A stretch of DNA of 64,000 nt from Aequorivita marisscotiae. Lineage in GTDB: Bacteria > Bacteroidota > Bacteroidia > Flavobacteriales > Flavobacteriaceae. Below, piece after piece: positions 58,978 through 64,000 of the stretch. Numbering within the stretch: the stretch's first letter is position 1; each line of letters opens with the position of its first letter. The position numbers were made by a program, and so were the translations under genes. The DNA lies in NCBI RefSeq assembly GCF_029814825.1, contig NZ_CP122379.1, positions 2,170,001 through 2,234,000 on the forward strand, written 5' to 3'. Below the pieces are notes generated by a model. That model was not told where the DNA came from. It made no database searches and saw only the letters and a program-made list of their open reading frames with translations.

Positions 58978-61320
58978 ATGCATAATACTTTAGACATACA
59001 AAAAGAATTACAAAAAATATTAACAGAAGAGCCTAATAATATCAACAAGATTCTAAAACTGACAAATGAATTAGCAGGATTAGATAGAGATAATGTTAGG
59101 TTTTCAGTAGATGCTGGAGTAATTGACAGGCTAGGGAAAGAACTTGTTGCTAGACATGAAACTGCTGTTTCTGAATTAGTAAAAAACTCATATGATGCGG
59201 ATGCAACCATTGCCTCTTTAAATTTTGAAAATGTAGATGTTGCCGGAGGCACACTTACTGTTAGCGATAATGGTAATGGTATGACTAGAGACCAGCTTAT
59301 AAATGGTTTTATGAGAATATCATCTACTGATAAAATTCACGAACCTGTTTCTCCAGTATATAAAAGAAAACGTGCCGGAAGAAAAGGAATAGGTAGGTTT
59401 TCAGCTCAAAGATTAGGAAATAAACTTACAATTATTACACAAACTTCATCTAGTAGGTTAGCCTTAAAAGTTGTAATTGATTGGAGTAAGTATGAAATGG
59501 ATGAGGATTTGTTCATGGTGCAAAATAGTATTGAAGAAATTCCTAAAAATAATGATATCGTTAGTGGGACTACCTTAATTATTGAAAATTTGAGAGACTG
59601 GTGGTCTGAGGCTATGATTAAAAAAGTATACAGATATGCCTTAGATGTTATTCAACCATTTCCAATATCAAAAAAGAAAATTCTTGACAATAAAATACTA
59701 GATGTAGGATTTAAAGTGGAATGTTTTAAGGACAATGTTCCAGTTGCAACTTTGGATTCTATGTTTCACAATCATGCAGTTGCAGAAATTAATGGATTTA
59801 CAAACGATAATGGGATTGCCTTTTGGGAAATTGAAAACAGTAAAGTTGAAGGGGTACAAACAAATCATCCTCAACCTATTAGCAGTGATGATAAAAAAGA
59901 AAATATTCCATATAAATATTTAAAAGATGTAAAAATAAAAGCTTATTATTTTGTTTATAATGTAGGTCTAATACCTAAACAAGTTGAGAGTTATATTCGA
60001 AGCGTTTCAAATACACAAGGAGGAATTAGAGTATACAGAAACGGATTTAGAGTTTTACCTTACGCTGAACCCCAAAATGATTGGTTAGGATTAGACGAAT
60101 CAGTTAGAAAAAGAAAAATTTTAGCAGTACATGGAAATAATAACTTTTTTGGATTTGTTGAGATAAATGATAAAAACAAAAATTTTATAGAATTATCAAG
60201 CAGAGAAGGTTTATTTAATAATGATGCTTATCAAGAACTAGTTGATTTTGCATACAAAGTAATTGCTTCTGCGGTCTCAAGAATTGCTTCACAAAGAGGA
60301 ATAAAAGTTACAACTGATCAGAAAGATTGGGATGCAAAATATTCAAGAGACCCAAAAGAAACTTTATTAGATACAGCACAAGATTTGGAGGATTTGGCAG
60401 ATGATATTGAAGACTTTATAATTGATGATGAAAAAGATGAACGGCAGGATCTTGACGACGATTTAAATAAAAAAAAGGAAGAAAAACAAAAGCAAAAAGA
60501 AAAAGCAAAAAAAATAAGAGATAAAGCTAAAAGTATTAGAGATGCCGTTGAACATATTGAGGAGTTTAATATGTTACGTGTACTGGCTGGTTTAGGTTTG
60601 ATTATTGGTGAATTTACACATGAAATAATGCAGTACCTGTCTGCTTTTAAAATAGATTCGAAGTACTTAATTGATAATTTGAATGAATCTACAGAAGAAT
60701 ATAGGAGAGCCATTAGATTGAAGGAAACATTTTCATCTTTTGAAGTTTATGCTTCTTATTTTGACGAAACAATTTCACAAAATGTAAATAGGGAATTGAA
60801 ACCTATTGAATTGAGAGATGTGATTAAACCTTTTGTGAATTCCATAAATCCAGATTTAGCCAGAAATAATATCCGATTAGAAACTGAGTTTAACGGCTAT
60901 GATTTATTTACCTGTAAAATGCATGTTTCAGAATGGAGTTCTATATTATTCAATCTTTATAGTAATGCAAAGAAAGCTATAAAGCGAAAAGGCACTAATG
61001 ATGGAAAAATATTGATAAAAGTTAGCAAAGATGATGAAAATATTATGTTTGAATTTCAAGACAATGGAGATGGTATTCCACCGGAAAATAGAGAGAAGAT
61101 ATTTAATGCCTTTTTTACTACATCAACTCCAAAAGGCCATAAAGCTGAGATGAAAGATGAACTTTCCGGAACAGGTTTAGGTCTTAAAATTTTAAGCGAT
61201 ATTATCAGAAGTTATAAAGGAGATATTTCTTTAGGGAGTGCGGAACCGGGATATAATACAAATTTTATAATTGAATTACCAATAGCAACAGAAGAAGATA
61301 TAAATGATTATGGCTTATAA
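58978..61320 (+). CDS. Dual-GHKL protein: Hsp90/MutL-like ATPase + histidine-kinase-like module
   Basis: A 780-residue protein with two ATP-binding GHKL domains. The first (~40-260) has Glu66/Asn70 in AVSELVKNSYDADA, DNGNGM (Asp97) and the GRKGIGRFSAQRLG lid, as in MutL/Hsp90/MORC. A charged coiled coil (~455-530, DEKDERQDLDDDLNKKKEEKQKQ) follows. The second (~535-775) resembles a histidine kinase: GEFTHEI (His548, a candidate phospho-acceptor), the N-box with Asn663 (FNLYSNAKKAI), DNGDGIP (Asp695) and GTGLGLKI. No membrane helix is present, so it is cytosolic. The next gene, a receiver-domain protein, overlaps its end by 11-17 bp. It is likely a cytoplasmic sensor in a defence-type operon. 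Confidence 0.85.
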   Translation: MHNTLDIQKELQKILTEEPNNINKILKLTNELAGLDRDNVRFSVDAGVIDRLGKELVARHETAVSELVKNSYDADATIASLNFENVDVAGGTLTVSDNGNGMTRDQLINGFMRISSTDKIHEPVSPVYKRKRAGRKGIGRFSAQRLGNKLTIITQTSSSRLALKVVIDWSKYEMDEDLFMVQNSIEEIPKNNDIVSGTTLIIENLRDWWSEAMIKKVYRYALDVIQPFPISKKKILDNKILDVGFKVECFKDNVPVATLDSMFHNHAVAEINGFTNDNGIAFWEIENSKVEGVQTNHPQPISSDDKKENIPYKYLKDVKIKAYYFVYNVGLIPKQVESYIRSVSNTQGGIRVYRNGFRVLPYAEPQNDWLGLDESVRKRKILAVHGNNNFFGFVEINDKNKNFIELSSREGLFNNDAYQELVDFAYKVIASAVSRIASQRGIKVTTDQKDWDAKYSRDPKETLLDTAQDLEDLADDIEDFIIDDEKDERQDLDDDLNKKKEEKQKQKEKAKKIRDKAKSIRDAVEHIEEFNMLRVLAGLGLIIGEFTHEIMQYLSAFKIDSKYLIDNLNESTEEYRRAIRLKETFSSFEVYASYFDETISQNVNRELKPIELRDVIKPFVNSINPDLARNNIRLETEFNGYDLFTCKMHVSEWSSILFNLYSNAKKAIKRKGTNDGKILIKVSKDDENIMFEFQDNGDGIPPENREKIFNAFFTTSTPKGHKAEMKDELSGTGLGLKILSDIIRSYKGDISLGSAEPGYNTNFIIELPIATEEDINDYGL

Positions 61321-62407
61321 CTTAATTTATGTCGATGATGAAGTAAACAAAAGGGACACTTTTGCTGATAGTTTGTCTGATAAAACTAAGCTTTTAATTA
61401 AAACTTGGTCTCCTAGTAAAATTGAAAAGACTAGAGATGATTTAATTAGTAAAAAAAATACAATTGATGGTATAATATTGGACTTGAAACTAGATGGCAT
61501 TAAGAATGAGGAAGATACAGCAAATTATACTGCTCCAAGTCTTGCGCAAGCTATACGTTCAAAATTTGCAGAGGAAGGTTTTAAATATGAGATTCCCATT
61601 TTTTTATTAACGTCACAGGATAACTTAGAAAAACTTTACAAATATGATTTGACAAGTCATGATTTATTTGACTTTTTATTCTTTAAACAAAAATTGGGAG
61701 AGGTAAATAATTATACTAATAAAATTGTTTCTATAATTACTGCATATAAAACCATCGCCAGTGTCAATAAAAATTTAGATAAAATATTAAAAATAAATAT
61801 TGATGAATTAGGAATTATTGTCTTTTCATCGAAATACTATAGTCCTGAAGCCACAATTTATGATATTTCTAAATTCATTTTAAGAAAAATAATTTTATTA
61901 GAAGGTGTTTTGATTTCTGAAAACCTTTTAGCCGCAAGGCTGGGCATTGACACTGAAGCTTCTGGCAAGGGGTGGTTACAATTGAAGGAAAAATTGACGC
62001 CAATGAAATATGAAGGAATCTATTCAGATTGTTGGGAACGTTGGTGGAATCATAAATTAATCAATATTTGGAGAGAATTTTTTCCCCATTCACAACCTTT
62101 AATTCGCTTAAATGCAGATGAAAGAGTGGCTCTTCTATCCGAAAAATTTAAATTAAAGAACTTAATTGCCGCCAAACCAATCAGTAAGGCAAAGGGCAAT
62201 AGATTTTGGACGGTATGTAAAGTTTATAAAAAACCTTTAGATATAAGGGATGGAATTATGATAGAAAGTTTACAGGAAGAATCTTGGCATGATAAGAGTT
62301 ATATTTCTCTTGAATCCGTATTAGAAAGAGATTATACTGATAAGAACTTTATTATACATCCAACAGAAATTAATAGAGTAAAGGAACTAAAAAAGCTCAT
62401 TAATTAA
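61310..62407 (+). CDS. Response-regulator-like protein with unassigned C-terminus
   Basis: A 365-residue protein. The N-terminal ~125 residues form a receiver domain: YVDDE (Asp9/Asp10), the phospho-acceptor Asp58 in IILDLKLDG, a Thr in IFLLTSQDN and a Lys in FFKQKLG. The C-terminal ~240 residues are not a standard output domain; they are rich in Trp/Lys and include SGKGWLQLKEKL and SDCWERWWNHKLINIWREFF. They could bind DNA or partner with the downstream proteins. The start at 61310 overlaps the kinase stop by 11 bp; the upstream ATG at 61304 is an alternative. The next gene is 2 bp downstream. Confidence 0.8.
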   Translation: MAYNLIYVDDEVNKRDTFADSLSDKTKLLIKTWSPSKIEKTRDDLISKKNTIDGIILDLKLDGIKNEEDTANYTAPSLAQAIRSKFAEEGFKYEIPIFLLTSQDNLEKLYKYDLTSHDLFDFLFFKQKLGEVNNYTNKIVSIITAYKTIASVNKNLDKILKINIDELGIIVFSSKYYSPEATIYDISKFILRKIILLEGVLISENLLAARLGIDTEASGKGWLQLKEKLTPMKYEGIYSDCWERWWNHKLINIWREFFPHSQPLIRLNADERVALLSEKFKLKNLIAAKPISKAKGNRFWTVCKVYKKPLDIRDGIMIESLQEESWHDKSYISLESVLERDYTDKNFIIHPTEINRVKELKKLIN

Positions 62408-62409
62408 TT

Positions 62410-63198
62410 ATGGTTATTCCTCCAACTGTTTTAAAACAACGTAAAGCTATTGCAAATGATTTACATCTGTTTATGGAGATAGTTTGGAAAGAACTTCCCA
62501 ATTGCGATTTATCTGGTATAACAGCTGCAATAACAGAGTTAAACAATTCAAAATATATCCCTCAAATAAATAATAAAAAATCTGATCCAAAAAGGTGGGG
62601 TTATGATGCTCCAGATTTATTATTTAGATTTCCTGCTGATCCAGAAAAGTCGAAACCTCATCCTTTAAAGGATGTTGAACTGTCATTTAGCGTGGCGGTT
62701 AGAGGTAATACAGATTATTTAAATACGTTTAATGATCCTTTCGAAAGCTTAAATTTCGATATAATTATTACTGGCAAACATAAGGAGAGAGAAATGATAA
62801 CTTCATATCATTTAGATCGACATATTTTCGAAGATGGGGATAATCCTTCAAAAGAATCACATCCGTGTTATCATTTCCAATTTGGAGGAAAAAAAATGAT
62901 TGATGAACATGGTAAAGCTGTAGATTGTGGTAGTTTAATGTTTTTAGAACCACCTAGAATATCATATCATCCTATGGATTTAATACTTGGAATCGATTTT
63001 TTACTTTCAAATTTCTTTCCTCACAATTGGACTAACCTTACCAACAATTATGATGAATACAATAATTTGGTCGAAAAACACCAACGATTATTTTTAAAAC
63101 CTTTTGCGTTGAGCTTTGCAAGTTACTGGGATAAGAGGGTATTAAACGGCGATGAAATTAATTGGAGCGCTTTGACAATTCATCCGCAACTTAAGTAG
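62410..63198 (+). CDS. Unknown protein of the GHKL-receiver-methylase operon
   Basis: A 262-residue soluble protein without recognised motifs. Features are an N-terminal helical segment (LKQRKAIANDLHLFMEIVWKELPN), a His-rich stretch SYHLDRHIFEDGD then SHPCYHFQFGGKKM, EPPRISYHPMDLILGIDFLLSNFFPHNW, and a C-terminal KPFALSFASYWDKRVL. The several His/Asp residues might bind a metal, but no nuclease signature is clear. It sits 2 bp after the receiver gene and 9 bp before the methylase gene, so it is part of the operon and probably needed by it. Confidence 0.65.
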   Translation: MVIPPTVLKQRKAIANDLHLFMEIVWKELPNCDLSGITAAITELNNSKYIPQINNKKSDPKRWGYDAPDLLFRFPADPEKSKPHPLKDVELSFSVAVRGNTDYLNTFNDPFESLNFDIIITGKHKEREMITSYHLDRHIFEDGDNPSKESHPCYHFQFGGKKMIDEHGKAVDCGSLMFLEPPRISYHPMDLILGIDFLLSNFFPHNWTNLTNNYDEYNNLVEKHQRLFLKPFALSFASYWDKRVLNGDEINWSALTIHPQLK

Positions 63199-63207
63199 AA
63201 TGTATTA

Positions 63208-64000
63208 ATGAGCATAAATAATAATATACTTAAATATTTAGAAGGTTATTCATCTGACATCGACAAAATAAATAGATTAGTCACTTCTACTTTTTGTTTC
63301 TTGAATCTTATTGAAGTAAAAGCTAATAAAAAGGTTCTTAACCTTTTAATTAACCAAAATGAACAAGAAGACTATACTGCTTTTCAAGAATTCTGTAATT
63401 TATTTGTTGAACATAATCAAGAATTTACTTTTGAACAGTTAATTGAGTTATTTGAGTTTGTGATTTCGCCTAGTGATAAAATTGTCAATGGAGCAGTATA
63501 TACCCCAAAATACATAAGGGAATATATTGTAAAAAGTAGCACTAGAAATGAAGATAATATTCTTGATGCAACTGCTTGTGATATAGCCTGCGGATGTGGT
63601 GGATTTCTTTATGAATTTGCTTTGAGATTGAATAAATTAGGAAAGAGTTATGTAAATATCATTGAAGAAAATCTTTATGGAGTTGATATCACAGATTACA
63701 GTATCGAACGAACGAGGATATTACTTTCTTTATTAGCACTCAAAAATGGAGAAGATGTTAAAAAAATCAATTTCAATTTATTTGTCGGGAATTCATTAGA
63801 TTTTGATTGGCACAAAAATTCAGAGAGAATAAAGCAAGACGGTGGTTTTCGTTATATCTTCAGCAACCCTCCCTATGTGGGTTCATCAAACTTGGATACT
63901 CAAACTAAAGATCTGATGAAAAATTGGCAAGTAGCATCCACAGGGAAGTTAGATTTATATATTCCTTTTTTTGAAATTGGATTGAAATGGTTGTCAGAGG
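63208..64000 (+). CDS. N6-adenine DNA methylase (3' partial at window end)
   Basis: The frame is open from the ATG at 63208 to the window end (264 residues seen). It shows the SAM-binding motif ACDIACGCGGFLYEFALRL and the catalytic NPPYVGSSNLDTQTKDLMKNW, the arrangement of gamma/type I or Eco57I-like methylases and of type IIG enzymes. The TPKYIREYIV segment (Q/TP-x-x-I) precedes motif I as in HsdM-like proteins. The rest, including any target-recognition or nuclease domain, lies beyond the window. It is the fourth gene of the GHKL-receiver operon, 9 bp after the previous stop. Confidence 0.9.
   Translation, partial: MSINNNILKYLEGYSSDIDKINRLVTSTFCFLNLIEVKANKKVLNLLINQNEQEDYTAFQEFCNLFVEHNQEFTFEQLIELFEFVISPSDKIVNGAVYTPKYIREYIVKSSTRNEDNILDATACDIACGCGGFLYEFALRLNKLGKSYVNIIEENLYGVDITDYSIERTRILLSLLALKNGEDVKKINFNLFVGNSLDFDWHKNSERIKQDGGFRYIFSNPPYVGSSNLDTQTKDLMKNWQVASTGKLDLYIPFFEIGLKWLSE

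Noticed and set aside
58978..63198. Detocs (defence two-component system)
   Set aside because: As I know it, Detocs has a TPR-type kinase, a lone receiver protein and a receiver-effector protein. Here the sensor is a dual-GHKL protein and a DNA methylase follows, so the organisation differs.
63208..64000. Type I hsdM, BREX or DISARM assignment for the partial methylase
   Set aside because: No hsdS/hsdR, pglZ, brxL or drm genes are visible; the methylase is cut by the window edge, so it cannot be placed in a named system.
1..64000. tRNA or rRNA genes
   Set aside because: No stretch showed cloverleaf-type arms with a GTTCGAA-like loop or conserved rRNA sequence in the gaps I read.

Overview
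The window looks like a chromosome segment of a marine-type Flavobacteriaceae bacterium (Bacteroidota). The evidence is type IX secretion C-terminal signals on secreted proteins, TAnnTTTG-type promoter boxes, CarboxypepD_reg-like and DUF5683-type proteins, a ParA-ParB-DUF5683-DapB-LepB gene order, and an RND pump fused to its outer-membrane factor. I cannot name the genus. No rRNA, tRNA or CRISPR array was seen.

Region 1-15 kb is core: a DEAD-box RNA helicase (5' end outside the window), an acetyltransferase, envelope proteins, an aldehyde dehydrogenase, a secreted hydrolase, two SDR proteins, parA-parB, dapB, lepB and a PQQ-type sugar dehydrogenase. At 15.5-21.1 kb there is a very large orphan protein joining two alpha/beta-hydrolase domains, a CHAT caspase-like protease domain and a helical C-terminus. 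At 21.2-24.8 kb lies a three-gene acyl-CoA carboxylase operon.

Region 24.9-43.9 kb holds a P-type Ca2+-like ATPase, an outer-membrane barrel/DUF6544 operon, xth, a patatin lipase, an MlaEFD-like lipid transporter followed by a Crp/Fnr regulator, a di-heme DUF3365 cytochrome, methyltransferases, upp, and a heavy-metal RND efflux operon with a small His-rich leader protein. Five promoters here carry a Crp/Fnr-type palindrome exactly 23 bp upstream of a TAnnTTTG-like box. This spacing suggests one class-II-activated regulon run by the embedded regulator.

Region 44-50 kb holds a geranylgeranyl-reductase-like flavoprotein, a spheroidene-monooxygenase-like protein, two unrecognised proteins, a VOC protein and a seven-repeat T9SS propeller protein. 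It is sprinkled with dispersed and tandem repeats, including six phased 11-bp units.

Region 50.3-64 kb is an AT-rich defence-type island. It contains a PD-(D/E)XK-like protein, a cytosolic 5'-nucleotidase-like gene coupled to a type III restriction-modification operon (mod-rhuM-res), and a membrane-anchored nuclease-like protein. A compact operon follows: a dual-GHKL ATPase/kinase, a receiver-domain protein, an unknown protein and an N6-adenine DNA methylase that runs off the end. This last operon is the best candidate for an undescribed system. Genome-wide repeat elements have become coding sequence inside mod and res.
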